Shown: piece by piece, positions 1-10,328 of the stretch
Numbering within the stretch: position 1 is the stretch's first letter
Layout: each line of letters opens with the position of its first letter
Assembly (NCBI RefSeq): GCF_020379485.1
Contig: NW_026014650.1
Coordinates: forward strand, 98,501-162,500
DNA from: Brassica napus
Lineage: Eukaryota > Streptophyta > Magnoliopsida > Brassicales > Brassicaceae
Length of the DNA stretch: 64,000 nucleotides
Direction: 5' to 3'
Notes under the pieces: generated by a model
Told to the model about the DNA's origin: nothing
Database searches by the model: none
The model's input: the letters and a program-made list of their open reading frames with translations, nothing else
Position numbers and translations under genes: made by a program

Positions 1-43
1 CAAAGTAAGTTTTACTTTAGATCAGTGTGTTCTTTCTTACTCC

Positions 44-1624
44 TTGACAACATTGATGCACTTGTCTTTCCCAAAGGATTTTGAGACAGGTTTAGGAACT
101 CAGAAGAAGTGCACGGCCCAAGGACAAAGGACACCAGTTCTGATATTAGGTACATCACTTGATTTAAATAAAAGAACTGATAGTCTTGTTCCATTAAAAC
201 TTTCAAATTCTAGATTTAAGCACTTGTCTTTGCCAAAGAGTTTTGATCCAGGGATAAGACAAGGTGATGGACGACCAAGCCATGGTAAAAGGATGGAAGA
301 GAAACAGGGACAGCACCTGACTTGTCCACAAAACGTTGAAGGAGACGCAAGAAGCATCAAAAGCAAACAAGCTGCCAAAGAGAAAAACATCCTTCAACTA
401 GCTAAAACCATTTGGGGAAATCTGAACTTTACTTGTCTTATTTATAAATTTTCAAACCCAGATATAATCCACTTGTTTCCTGCCAAAAGTGTTGAATTTA
501 TTTCAGGGGCAGAGGCTAAGCATCACATTGATGATCAACGCAAGGAGATCACAAAGTGTTTACATGCCAAAAGAAATAAAGAAGTTGTCATCAGCAACCT
601 CTTGATCCTAGACGTTCCAGAAGATAAGACACCACCCAGCAGAGTGCCAGACCAAAACAGAGGAGTAGCCTTGTCGTTCCTACTCAAAGAAGAGCCACCA
701 GATGTGCCATCAAAGATCAAACCCATCAAATACCAAGATTATCCAGTTTCGAGGTCGAAACTTTTTCAAGTGAGAGGGTATGATGCGGTCATCAAATCAG
801 TACCTGAACTAGAAGCCAACCAGTTGCACCAAACAGCTAATCCAAAGACTCACCAGGATATGTGTTCAATCAAAACGGCGTATGTCACCAACCAGGAGGA
901 CATTGTCCATGAAACTAATTTTCCTGCATTCTACGATCAACAAGGAGTCAATCCCAATTGGAATCATCATCAAAGATACTCGGACCAGGAAGATATGAAT
1001 TTTACAAACCGGAGGTTCTCCATCCCGTCCATCTGCGAGTATCCGAGTTTAGATGTTGTTTCAAGCCCAAAAAAGAAGCGTTCCGACCCAAACCAAAGCT
1101 TGGACATCAAGAAGGATCTCTTATCTTTCCAACAAGCCAAGAATGGGAAGAAAAGTCCACGGCAATATGGAGTTATGATCAATTTCTCAAAACCGGACAA
1201 ACCAGTTCTGCACTTGCCTTATTTGGAAGCTGACCGGTTCAATCAATTGCAAACCAGACATTGGCGACCAGGAGAGACATCTAACCATTCAGGAGACCAA
1301 TCCAAACTTCCAGGAGAGTCAGAGACGTTCTTACAATGCACCAGCATCCATCAGATTATTCAGAATCAAACAAGACCATACTTGCCATTTTTGGAGTCAA
1401 AAGCCATCAATTCTCAACAGCTCTTTTACCATCAAGATTGGTACGACTTCTATACATATTTCTTCAGTAAAGAAGTTCCCAAGAAGCTCACTTACAGCCT
1501 CAAACCGTCCAGATACAAAACCAGAATCAAATCCCTTGAAGAAAGCCATTGGAACCAAGAAATTCTCCTAACGGCTAGTTTATCGGTTTCCTTGTTTAGT
1601 TTTTGTTTCCTTTCTTTTTTGTGA
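44..1624 (+). CDS. Unrecognised retroelement-associated ORF, about 520 aa
   Basis: An uninterrupted reading frame already open at the window edge; the first ATG in frame is at 56, so the true start may lie outside. I see no protease, RT, RNase H, integrase or zinc-knuckle motif. The N-terminal part has degenerate repeats of a LSFPK/LSLPK...F-like phrase. The middle is rich in Asn, Gln and His, and the C-terminus is a hydrophobic Ser/Phe/Leu-rich tail. It ends just before an LTR-like stretch with a TATA box, the position of a 3'-terminal ORF in an LTR element. I recall similar proteins predicted next to Ty3/gypsy elements in Brassica, but cannot verify that. Function unknown. The long open frame is unusual in a window where every other long element gene is broken. 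Confidence 0.5.
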   Translation: MTTLMHLSFPKDFETGLGTQKKCTAQGQRTPVLILGTSLDLNKRTDSLVPLKLSNSRFKHLSLPKSFDPGIRQGDGRPSHGKRMEEKQGQHLTCPQNVEGDARSIKSKQAAKEKNILQLAKTIWGNLNFTCLIYKFSNPDIIHLFPAKSVEFISGAEAKHHIDDQRKEITKCLHAKRNKEVVISNLLILDVPEDKTPPSRVPDQNRGVALSFLLKEEPPDVPSKIKPIKYQDYPVSRSKLFQVRGYDAVIKSVPELEANQLHQTANPKTHQDMCSIKTAYVTNQEDIVHETNFPAFYDQQGVNPNWNHHQRYSDQEDMNFTNRRFSIPSICEYPSLDVVSSPKKKRSDPNQSLDIKKDLLSFQQAKNGKKSPRQYGVMINFSKPDKPVLHLPYLEADRFNQLQTRHWRPGETSNHSGDQSKLPGESETFLQCTSIHQIIQNQTRPYLPFLESKAINSQQLFYHQDWYDFYTYFFSKEVPKKLTYSLKPSRYKTRIKSLEESHWNQEILLTASLSVSLFSFCFLSFL

Positions 1625-2150
1625 CCGTTTGGTCTCTGTCTGAGGTCATGCTCTATATAAGCAGACCCATTTGTATACTTTAGATTCACCTTTCAATCTT
1701 TAAGAAATAATATTCAGTTTATCTTTTATCAAAGAATTTCTTTGCATAAAAATCTGTTCTTTAGTTTCTAAGTGTGAGATACATTAGAAAGCTATTGAGT
1801 TCGTGGTTCATAGGTTCTTTGTGTGATACAGGAGCCTTGAGACACAGATTGAGAGAGTCAATCAGCACCCACGGATTGAGAGAGTCAATCATAATCTATC
1901 CAACATCATCTATCCATCATCCATCTTCAATCATCTATCCATAAACCATTCCATCCCTTTATCTTTTAGTTTCTATTCTTATTTTAATTATTCATAAACT
2001 CATTGTTCTTCATTGTTTCCAGGTTAGATTGGATTAAAAGGAATAGCAAGTCGGCCATCTTCACCATCTTTCCATCTGGTCTTCTTCCTTACCGATAAGA
2101 TCGACCCATCGCCCATCCATCTCATCGACCCAGCTTCCCAGCCTGCAACA
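1625..2150 (+). repeat. LTR-like 3' flank of the first element, truncated
   Basis: Non-coding stretch directly after the long ORF. A TATA box (TATATAA, 1654-1660) is followed by a T-rich transcribed-leader-like sequence. A short direct repeat of GATTGAGAGAGTCAATCA occurs near 1848 and 1874. The LTR ends could not be fixed, because the sequence runs into the duplicated segment at 2151 without a clear CA terminus. Confidence 0.4.
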
Positions 2151-2894
2151 GCTATCTTCCGAAGACCGTAGCAAGCTCAGTCCATGATTCCCGCTATTCT
2201 AATTCATCGATCAAACTTTGCGGATTAGAAACCGCGGAAAACTCGTAGTAAACGTGTCGAGTCGGAAGATGGCCCAAAGGGACCTAAAACACGATTTGAA
2301 GCCCATCCTACGATTTTCCTAACCAAAAGCCCGTAAACCACAGCATGGTTTACGCTTGGCCCACAAGGAAGGATAAATGTCAAGTTTCCGCGGATAAATA
2401 CGGAAGTTTTGAAGATAATTATGAAGATCGGGAAAAATAGAATATCTCCATTTTTATGCTATGACGGCTTAAGGGCAGAAGAGTAAAAGCGTAAACCGAC
2501 CTTGGAGCTAGTATATAAGGAGTCCTAGGCGAGGAGCAGAGGGGAGAACTTTTTCAGAGAAAACTTAGCACTTAGAGCAATTTAGGCAATTTTCCGTTTT
2601 TGTTATTTCGAGCTGCGACTCAATTAGGTTTAGCCGTCTTAGGGTTGCTAGAACTAGGAATCTCGCCGACAGCTCTCGAGCCCAGGCTTATACCTTGTTG
2701 TAACGCTCATACGCAGATTCGGAATAAGATCTACTTTGCTCTCTTTTCGATTTCTTATTTTTATCGTTGTTATTCTCATGTTCTGATTGCTTGACGTGTG
2801 GTAATTAACAGATATCCGGGTCCTCTGGGAAACTAGGGTTTTCTTAGTTTCCTTATTTAAACGGAAATCGACAGTGTGAATTTCGGTTCCCACA
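2151..2894 (+). repeat. Tat-family LTR, 3' part
   Basis: Same sequence as 5698-6441 and, in reverse orientation, as the LTRs of the Tat element at 23699-41235. It carries a TATA box (TATATAA, 2512-2518) and ends in the LTR terminus TTCCCACA. The U3 half with the palindromic repeats is missing. Confidence 0.85.
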
Positions 2895-3236
2895 GTGGTA
2901 ATGGTGGGGAACAAAGCGTCTTTGCATCAGCATGGAAAGCTCATCCCATGTATCAACTGGCGCCTCACCTGCTCTCCTCCTGCTAGTCACAACTCGATCA
3001 TACCAGTTAATAGCATAGCCAGTTAACTCAGCAGCAGCAAGTCTAACCTTTTTAATATCAGAAAAATTTTGACAATCAAACACAAGTTTAATTTTTCTTT
3101 CCCATTCAAGAAAAGCATCCGGATCATTTTTGCCATCAAAACTTGGAATTTTCAATTTCAAACCACTCAAGCCATCATTGGTTCTTTCATTTCTACCAAA
3201 AGGATTGACATCACCTCGGTTTTGATGCCTAGGAAC
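2895..3236 (-). pseudogene. gag: Retrotransposon gag fragment, copy 1
   Basis: Encodes the central retrotransposon Gag domain: PSFDGKNDPDAFLEWERKI, then a WYD and a RRFVPHHYH stretch. It is cut on one side by a Tat LTR terminus (2894/2895) and on the other by a chromovirus LTR start (3236/3237). It is the duplicate of 6442-6783 with one amino-acid difference seen (RRRAGEAP versus RRREGEAP). Not functional. Confidence 0.85.
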
Positions 3237-4740
3237 TGTCACGCCCCCAATCCTGGAAAGGATTGTCGGGACGGCCATGGTTCGAGGACACAAGGAATCT
3301 TTAACTTAACCTTATAAGAGAAAAGAGACAGCTAAGACGAGTAAGACGGTAGCTGGACGAGATAGAGAAGTAGCTCGACCAGCTTAACGAAGCTAGGTTG
3401 AGTTCACTCCAGCTCAGCCACTACTAAGTCAGCTACACTAGCTGGACTACTAGCTCACTCAGCTGAGGCAGCTGGGAGTCAGCTCATCTCAGCTAGACGG
3501 ACTGTTCGGGTTTTAGGCCGATGGTCCGGGTCCGGGTCAGTGGCGGGCTGTGAGGTCCGGCCATGAGGCCATGGGCTGTTGGGTCTTTGGGCAAGGCCGT
3601 GGGCTAAGTCCAAGAGGCTTGGGGCATGGGTTGGGCTTGTGACCGCAAACCCAATCAGAAAGGGCGAAGGGATGCAAGTGGCCGAAAGGGGACAACCCTT
3701 GGCCGATGGTGCCCATTCGCTAGCAAGTTGTGCCTGTTCGTGGGGCAAGACTTACCCCCTCGTTTTCTATAAATATGGGGTCTCTCCTGTCGATTTCATT
3801 ATCCAATTCCATAGTAAAATACTCAGAGAAAAACGTAGAGAGAAAGAAAGAGAGAAAGAGAGAGTCCCGACCAAGAGATCGGCCGGAAAAGGGCCGGTCG
3901 TGGTGGTTTTGTATCTCTGGCAAGGAGAACGGTTTAGGAGAGAGGAGGCCGTGTGGTTATGAATACCCAAGGCATAGAGAAAGGTCTGGAGAAGGACTCC
4001 AAAGCCGTGGTTCAGTCAGATAGGGTCAGTGGGGTAACCACCGACTCATCGGCTAAGACCATCGGACAGTCCGAACCGGTCTAGCCATGGGCGTTTGGAT
4101 TGTGTCCCATTCTTCTTATTCTTTTCATACAATTCTTCTTCTACTCCTTCTGTACATTGGCGTGGCCTTGTGGATATGTTGGGATTGGTTTTAACCGTGG
4201 TTCTGGTTGAGTAATGCGGTCGCGGTCCATAACCGTCGAGTTAGGCGCGCACATGGTCTAAACTGGCCTCAGATGATCCGATTGAATAGAGGCGGTTCTG
4301 TTCTGTTCTGGACGGTTGCAACCCTTACCTGAACAGTCACAATGGTTCATGACTTATGTAGGTTAAGGCGTGGTCCTTTGGCCATAGGCCGGACACACGT
4401 ACGGACCAGACAGTCCATAAGGACAGTTAGGTCGAACGGTTGGAACATCTGAATGGGTGTGAGTTGCCAAGGGTCATGAGTTGCCAAGAGGCACGTGTGT
4501 CCAAAGGGTACTAGTTCCCAAAGGGTGTGAGTTCCAAACGGTGCCATTGGTTCAAGGCTTAGGCCGAACCAAGTGGACAGTCCGCGGCTGCATAGTCGAA
4601 CGGACGGACGGTTAGTTTAACCAGAGTGTTTTATCGCAAGGTCTGATTGGTTGCAAGGCAATCCGGTTTGGTCTTGGGCCTTACTCTGTGGTATGGATCC
4701 AGGCTTTGGGTCGGATCAGGTAAGAAGGTCCGTGAGCCTT
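3237..4740 (+). repeat. Chromovirus LTR, 5' part (copy 1)
   Basis: Starts TGTCACGCCCCCAATCC, as the LTRs at 6784, 17780 and 42439 do. The first part has many AGCT motifs (about 3330-3500). A TATA box (TATAAATA) sits near 3768-3775, followed by a GA-rich leader. The LTR is cut at 4740 by the internal region of a Tat element, so about 1.2 kb of its 3' end is absent compared with the solo LTR at 6784-9569. Confidence 0.85.
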
Positions 4741-4987
4741 GCGGGAGAGGAGCCGCGACGTCGGTCCCATGACACGGGGCAACGACCTGCGCGGAAGAAG
4801 ACGGAAACTCGGAGCCAGTTTGAGCTAGTTCTTTCTCGGCTTGACGACGAACTAGTTTCTCTCGGAAAGAAAGATGACCGGCAACACAAGCCGGCACTTC
4901 CGCCGGAGAAGTTGGAATCAGAGCCGGAGAAGTGGCCTCACCCATCTCGACGTCGGAATCTTTCTTATCACCTTGGGAGGAAGACAT
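4741..4987 (-). pseudogene. Tat-element antisense ORF, N-terminal fragment
   Basis: Starts MSSSQGDKKDSDVEMGEATS and is nearly identical for about 80 residues to the antisense ORF at 24985-25437. It is antisense to its element, whose 3' LTR lies at 5220-6441 on the plus strand. The frame is lost at 4740/4741, where the element is joined to a chromovirus LTR. Confidence 0.75.
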
Positions 4988-5202
4988 GTTGAGAGAAAAG
5001 TTATGAAACTAGAGAGGTTTTTGAAGGAATGAAGGAGGGAAGGTGTGAAGAAAATGAATGAGAAGAGCTCACTACTTATAGAAGTATGGGTTCGGAATGT
5101 CGTCTCGACAACTTTTTTCCCCGGAATTTTAAATGTAAATTTCGTCCAATACACTTAACCTTGTCAAAGTCATCTATCCGCCCGCTAGAGTCACAACTCT
5201 AA

Positions 5203-5219
5203 CGGGCTGGGGGGCTAAC
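5203..5219 (+). other. Polypurine tract of Tat 3' end
   Basis: The G-rich tract GGGCTGGGGGGCTAAC lies directly upstream of the LTR start TGTTGGGG at 5220. The same sequence precedes the 3' LTR of the complete Tat element (minus strand, 24753-24770). Position and purine content fit the plus-strand primer site. Confidence 0.7.
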
Positions 5220-6441
5220 TGTTGGGGTCAAAAACGGTTACGACAAATTTAACATTCAAAACGTCCGAGGAGGAAAATAAGAATTTCTCCGAAGAGTATT
5301 TTTCGAAATAGACTCTTTCTTACGAAAAAGCTTTACGGAAGAAAGAATCGAGATGTCCGACGAAAAGCTCGAAACAGGTCGCTACGTAGCGACCGAGCGA
5401 TCGTCCCGCTCGGTCGCTATGTAGCGACCGAGCTCGGCCAAGCTCGGTCGATACGTAGCAACCGAGCGATCGTCCCGCTCGGTCGCTACGTAGCGACCGA
5501 GCTCAGCCAAGCTCGGTCGCTACGTAGCGACCGAGCTCAAGCCAAAGCTCGGTCGCTACGTAGCGACCGAGCACTCGTCTCACTCGGTCGCTACGTAGCG
5601 ACCGGGCTCGAGCCAAAGTTTGGTCGCTGTGTAGCGATTAAACCTTTCCGAACATCGATACGACACCAGTCCATGCATTCTCGTCAAACCTTCGAATGCT
5701 ATCTTCCGAAGACCGTAGCAAGCTCAGTCCATGTTTCCCGCTATTCTAATTCATCGATCAAACTTTGCGGATTAGAAACCGCGGAAAACTCGTAGTAAAC
5801 GTGTCGAGTCGGAAGACGGCCCAAAGGGACCTAAAACACGATTTGAAGCCCATCCTACGATTTTCCTAACCAAAAGCCCGTAAACCACAGCATGGTTTAC
5901 GCTTGGCCCACAAGGAAGGATAAATGTCAAGTTTCCGCGGATAAATACGGAAGTTTTGAAGATAATTATGAAGATCGGGAAAAATAGAATATCTCCATTT
6001 TTATGCTATGACGGCTTAAGGGCAGAAGAGTAAAAGCGTAAACCGACCTTGGAGTTAGTATATAAGGATTCCTAGGCGAGGAGCAGAGGGGAGAACTTTT
6101 TCAGAGAAAACTTAGCACTTAGAGCAATTTAGGCAATTTTCCGTTTTTGTTATTTCGAGCTGCGACTCAATTAGGTTTAGCCGTCTTAGGGTTGCTAGAA
6201 CTAGGAATCTCGCCGACAGCTCTCGAGCCCAGGCTTATACCTTGTTGTAACGCTCATACGCAGATTCGGAATAAGATCTACTTTGCTCTCTTTTCGATTT
6301 CTTATTTTTATCGTTGTTATTCTCATGTTCTGATTGCTTGACGTGTGGTAATTAACAGATATCCGGGTCCTCTGGGAAACTAGGGTTTTCTTAGTTTCCT
6401 TATTTAAACGGAAATCGACAGTGTGAATTTCGGTTCCCACA
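5220..6441 (+). repeat. Tat-family 3' LTR
   Basis: A TG...CA-bounded LTR of 1,222 bp, TGTTGGGG to TTCCCACA. The U3 contains about eight 33-36-bp units built on the perfect palindrome GGTCGCTACGTAGCGACC (5380-5640). The TATA box is TATATAA at 6059-6065. It ends inside the gag of another element (6442 on), so the Tat element inserted into that gag; its 5' half was lost in the rearrangement that made the direct duplication. Confidence 0.9.
5380..5640. repeat. Palindromic minisatellite in Tat LTR
   Basis: About eight tandem units, each with a perfect or nearly perfect GGTCGCTACGTAGCGACC inverted repeat flanked by GAGC/GCTC, separated by short spacers such as GATCGTCCC. Each unit could form a hairpin with a stem of nine or more base pairs and has an ACGT core. 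Confidence 0.9.
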
Positions 6442-8205
6442 GTGGTAATGGTGGGGAACAAAGCGTCTTTGCATCAGCATGGAAAGCTCATCCCATGTAT
6501 CAACTGGCGCCTCACCTTCTCTCCTCCTGCTAGTCACAACTCGATCATACCAGTTAATAGCATAGCCAGTTAACTCAGCAGCAGCAAGTCTAACCTTTTT
6601 AATATCAGAAAAATTTTGACAATCAAACACAAGTTTAATTTTTCTTTCCCATTCAAGAAAAGCATCCGGATCATTTTTGCCATCAAAACTTGGAATTTTC
6701 AATTTCAAACCACTCAAGCCATCATTGGTTCTTTCATTTCTACCAAAAGGATTGACATCACCTCGGTTTTGATGCCTAGGAACTGTCACGCCCCCAATCC
6801 TGGAAAGGATTGTCGGGACGGCCATGGTTCGAGGACATAAGGAATATTTAACTTAACCTTATAAGAGAAAAGAGACAGCTAAGACGAGTAAGACGGTAGC
6901 TGGACGAGATAGAGAAGTAGCTCGACCAGCTTAACGAAGCTAGGTTGAGTTCACTCCAGCTCAGCCACTACTAAGTCAGCTACACTAGCTGGACTACTAG
7001 CTCACTCAGCTGAGGCAGCTGGGAGTCAGCTCATCTCAGCTAGACGGACTGTTCGGGTTTTAGGCCGATGGTCCGGGTCCGGGTCAGTGGCGGGCTGTGA
7101 GGTCCGGCCATGAGGCCATGGGCTGTTGGGTCTTTGGGCAAGGCCGTGGGCTAAGTCCAAGAGGCTTGGGGCATGGGTTGGGCTTGTGACCGCAAACCCA
7201 ATCAGAAAGGGCGAAGGGATGCAAGTGGCCGAAAGGGGACAACCCTTGGCCGATGGTGCCCATTCGCTAGCAAGTCGTGCCTGTTCGTGGGGCAAGACTT
7301 ACCCCCTCGTTTTCTATAAATATGGGGGCTCTCCTGTCGATTTCATTATCCAATTCCATAGTAAAATACTCAGAGAAAAACGTAGAGAGAAAGAAAGAGA
7401 GAAAGAGAGAGTCCCGACCAAGAGATCGGCCGGAAAAGGGCCGGTCGTGGTGGTTTTGTATCTCTGGCAAGGAGAACGGTTTAGGAGAGAGGAGGCCGTG
7501 TGGTTATGAATACCCAAGGCATAGAGAAAGGTCTGGAGAAGGACTCCAAAGCCGTGGTTCAGTCAGATAGGGTCAGTGGGGTAACCACCGACTCATCGGC
7601 TAAGACCATCGGACAGTCCGAACCGGTCTAGCCATGGGCGTTTGGATTGTGTCCCATTCTTCTTATTCTTTTCATACAATTCTTCTTCTACTCCTTCTGT
7701 ACATTGGCGTGGCCTTGTGGATTGTTGGGATTGGTTTTAACCGTGGTTCTGGTTGAGTAATGCGGTCGCGGTCCATAACCGTCGAGTTAGGCGCGCACAT
7801 GGTCTAAACTGGCCTCAGATGATCCGATTGAATAGAGGCGGTTCTGTTCTGTTCTGGACGGTTGCAACCCTTACCTGAACAGTCACAATGGTTCATGACT
7901 TATGTAGGTTAAGGCGTGGTCCTTTGGCCATAGGCCGGACACACGTACGGACCAGACAGTCCATAAGGACAGTTAGGTCGAACGGTTGGAACATCTGAAT
8001 GGGTGTGAGTTGCCAAGGGTCATGAGTTGCCAAGAGGCACGTGTGTCCAAAGGGTACTAGTTCCCAAAGGGTGTGAGTTCCAAACGGTGCCATTGGTTCA
8101 AGGCTTAGGCCGAACCAAGTGGACAGTCCGGTTTGGTCTTGGGCCTTACTCTGTGGTATGGATCCAGGCTTTGGGTCGGATCAGGTAAGAAGGTCCGTGA
8201 GCCTT
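5698..8205 (+). repeat. Direct duplication, copy 2
   Basis: Second copy of 2151-4740, separated from the first by the 957-bp Tat 3' segment. Here the Tat LTR (5220-6441) and the solo chromovirus LTR (6784-9569) are complete, so this copy keeps the ancestral order. Copy 1 is truncated at both ends. Confidence 0.9.
6442..6783 (-). pseudogene. gag: gag fragment, central part
   Basis: Downstream part of a Ty3/gypsy-type gag on the minus strand. It joins in frame to 9575-9757 when the solo LTR 6784-9569 and one copy of the GGAAC duplication are removed. It carries the Retrotrans_gag-type core (PSFDGKNDPDAFLEWERKI ... RRFVPHHYH). The rest of the gene is cut off at 6441 by a Tat LTR. The element's primer-binding site is at 10314-10328. 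Confidence 0.85.
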
Positions 8206-9569
8206 TGGGCCAGACTTATAACTGGTCGATCGCACCTAGATCTTAACCAGACGGTTAGACGGGACTATGGATGATCCAGCTATGGTTGGATGGTTCTGGC
8301 CGCAAAGGCTAAGTGGGATATCTTACAATCAACTTTGGGTTGGTGAGTAGGATAGGCGCCATATGTCTTATGTAGGGAGTAGACCTACATGATGGCAATG
8401 GAAGGCCGGTTCTATCAGTACATGCGAAGTGGATGATGGCTTATCAAGTCTAGTGGTCGGATCATGTTTCATGACGATGGTTCGATGGCCGAACACTAGT
8501 ATGGATAGTCACGTTGCTGGAGCAAGAGTATTGATGTGATGCTTCTATATATCAACCTTGGTGTTGATAGCTTCGAGTTTGGCTAAGAGTCATGACGAAG
8601 CCTATGGCTAGTACTATGTGTCGTAGACCATAAGTATTGAGCCTAAGTATGGTTGTTCAAGGAAAGCTGTGTAAGATCTGATCATGGTTGAGTATGGACG
8701 ACCTGGCCTCTGAATGATGGTTCAAGGTGTCGGAACTAATCTGATTAAGGAATGCATCGGTTGGTATTAACAAATCATATATGTTGTCTGGGTTAAGTCC
8801 CAAGGCCGGTCAGGCCAGATGATGACTCATCAGTTCCAAGTCATGTGAGGATGGTTGGTTGATTGACTTAGGATCTAATGAGCTTTGTCATTCCAGAAGA
8901 TGGACTTGGTACTATTTCCTATAAGGCAAAAGGATTTCGGATTGTGCATGAGCCGAGAAAGGCCAGATGCAAACCCTTATCCTTTCAAAGACTTCTCAAA
9001 GGTTACTTATGTCTGTGGGGATGGTTGGTTGAATGACTAAATACCTACGGGAGTTGTTTGATGCAGGAGTCACGACAAGGACCTTAAGTAAGATCATGGA
9101 GTGATCGTGGTCCAGCTGTCAAGCAAGAGCAATTCGAGTCAATGGAGGACCGATGAGCTAATAAGCTCCATAGATGTGGCAAAGGTATGATCTAGCATTT
9201 ACTTATGTAGATCTAGATAGAATGGTTTAGGGGAATGAAACCTCAGAATCGTATGACTTGGTTTGGGTTTAGGATTGACCTTTAAGCTAATTGGTAGTTG
9301 AGTAAACTGACCAAGGCTAAGGTGATTCGACCAGACAAGTGTTAGATTGGTTTTAGACCAATGGTTAATTAGAAAATAATCCGCTGCGTATCTGTTGAAA
9401 GGATCTAAGCTATTAATGACTAGGGAAGTCTTTAGCTAAGGTTTAAGTTAGCCCTCGCCTGTGGGCGATATTATAAATAAAGGGCAAAAATTAAGAGGTT
9501 CGGCCAGGAAGTGGACCGAGCGACGTGAGGCATCCACCGCGGCCTAGGCGGTCGGGATCGGGTCTTACA
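6784..9569 (+). mobile_element. Solo chromovirus LTR with 5-bp TSD
   Basis: A 2,786-bp LTR from TGTCACGCC to GGGTCTTACA, flanked by GGAAC at 6779-6783 and 9570-9574. No primer-binding site or internal region is attached, and the gag coding frame resumes on both sides, so this is a solo LTR left by LTR-LTR recombination. It has an AGCT-rich stretch (about 6880-7050), TATAAATA at 7315-7322 and a GA-rich leader. An LTR-borne ATG frame starting MNTQGIEKGLEKDSK lies near 7506. That frame resembles in composition the LTR mini-exon at 18563-18616. Confidence 0.9.
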
Positions 9570-9574
9570 GGAAC

Positions 9575-9757
9575 TCTCCTTGGACGGTTGATGGATCGAT
9601 CATTATCATAAGACTCTTCTCGGATTTCTAGGTCGGACCGGCTGTTCCTCCTTGGATGGTCACGTCTGGTTCTGGTTCGTGACTGAGTTGGACGGCCCTG
9701 AAGTTCATCAAGCCTCTGATGGATCGCCTCCAAACCTGTATTCAACACGTTAGACAT
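9575..9757 (-). pseudogene. gag: gag fragment, N-terminus
   Basis: Starts MSNVLNTGLEAIHQRLDELQ and continues through an Arg-rich linker to RPRRVP, where the solo LTR interrupts it. The next residues (RHQNRGDVNPFG...) are found at 6783 and below. This is the N-terminal coiled-coil plus basic linker of a plant Ty3/gypsy Gag. Non-functional because of the LTR and a missing 3' half. Confidence 0.8.
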
Positions 9758-10313
9758 AGAATCATTGAGAGCACGATTTGCAAGTTAGATAATCCGGCAT
9801 ATGAATTTCCGGGTCGGTTTCTTTCTTCTTCACTATCCATGGTTACCTGAAAACTTAAACAAGGTAAAGTTAGATTAAAAACCTCACACACTCAGGTGTT
9901 TATCCTCACCCACACACGTGTTTCACTCAATTTTTATTGGTAATCACACAAGAGAGTTCCTCCCAAAGTTCTAAGAGAGCAAACTAGATCACCCAATGAG
10001 CAAATCCAAGTGAACCAAAGATCAAGACAGAAAGATAAGAGATTTAGAGGGGAACCCGCCTTAACCACCTCAAAGACCGGATTTCTCTTCGGCCAGCAGG
10101 CCTTCTCTTCCACCACCACACCACAAACAAATCAAACTTTGGAATATCCTTTTTTTTTTTATACTTTTTTTTCTCTTTTTATATAGATCTTTCTCTTTTT
10201 TTTTTTATATGGGGGTAATGAGGGGCCCAGGTTCAAGATAGAGAGATAAGAAATTTTTATGAAGAATATGGAAGATGAAATGAAATGGATTGAAAAAGAG
10301 TTACCGAGAGAGT
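9758..10313 (-). other. Untranslated leader of the minus-strand gypsy element
   Basis: Lies between the primer-binding site (10314-10328) and the gag start at 9757. T-rich low-complexity sequence at about 10149-10207. I see no convincing gene here. Confidence 0.5.
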
Positions 10314-10328
10314 GGCTCTGATACCACT
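10314..10328 (-). other. Primer-binding site, initiator-tRNA-Met type
   Basis: On the minus strand AGTGGTATCAGAGCC follows the LTR terminus GGTTCTATCA. TGGTATCAGAGC is the usual plant primer-binding site complementary to the 3' end of initiator methionine tRNA. It orients the element as minus-strand and assigns the gag at 9757 to it. Confidence 0.85.

Larger units (their letters stand above)
2151..4740 (+). repeat. Direct duplication, copy 1
   Basis: Nearly identical to 5698-8205 at a constant offset of 3,547 bp (3,546 after a 1-bp indel near 4174). It contains the tail of a Tat-family LTR (2151-2894), a gag fragment (2895-3236) and the head of a chromovirus LTR (3237-4740). Copy 2 lacks about 81 bp found here around 4586-4666, between two short repeats containing TCCG. 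After 4740 the copies diverge: copy 1 meets the internal region of a Tat element, whereas copy 2 continues through the LTR. Confidence 0.9.

Noticed and set aside
3579..3962. 127-codon frame in the chromovirus LTR, repeated at 7126-7509
   Set aside because: It lies across the TATA box and GA-rich leader and is kept only because the region is duplicated. No domain, and other frames are equally open.
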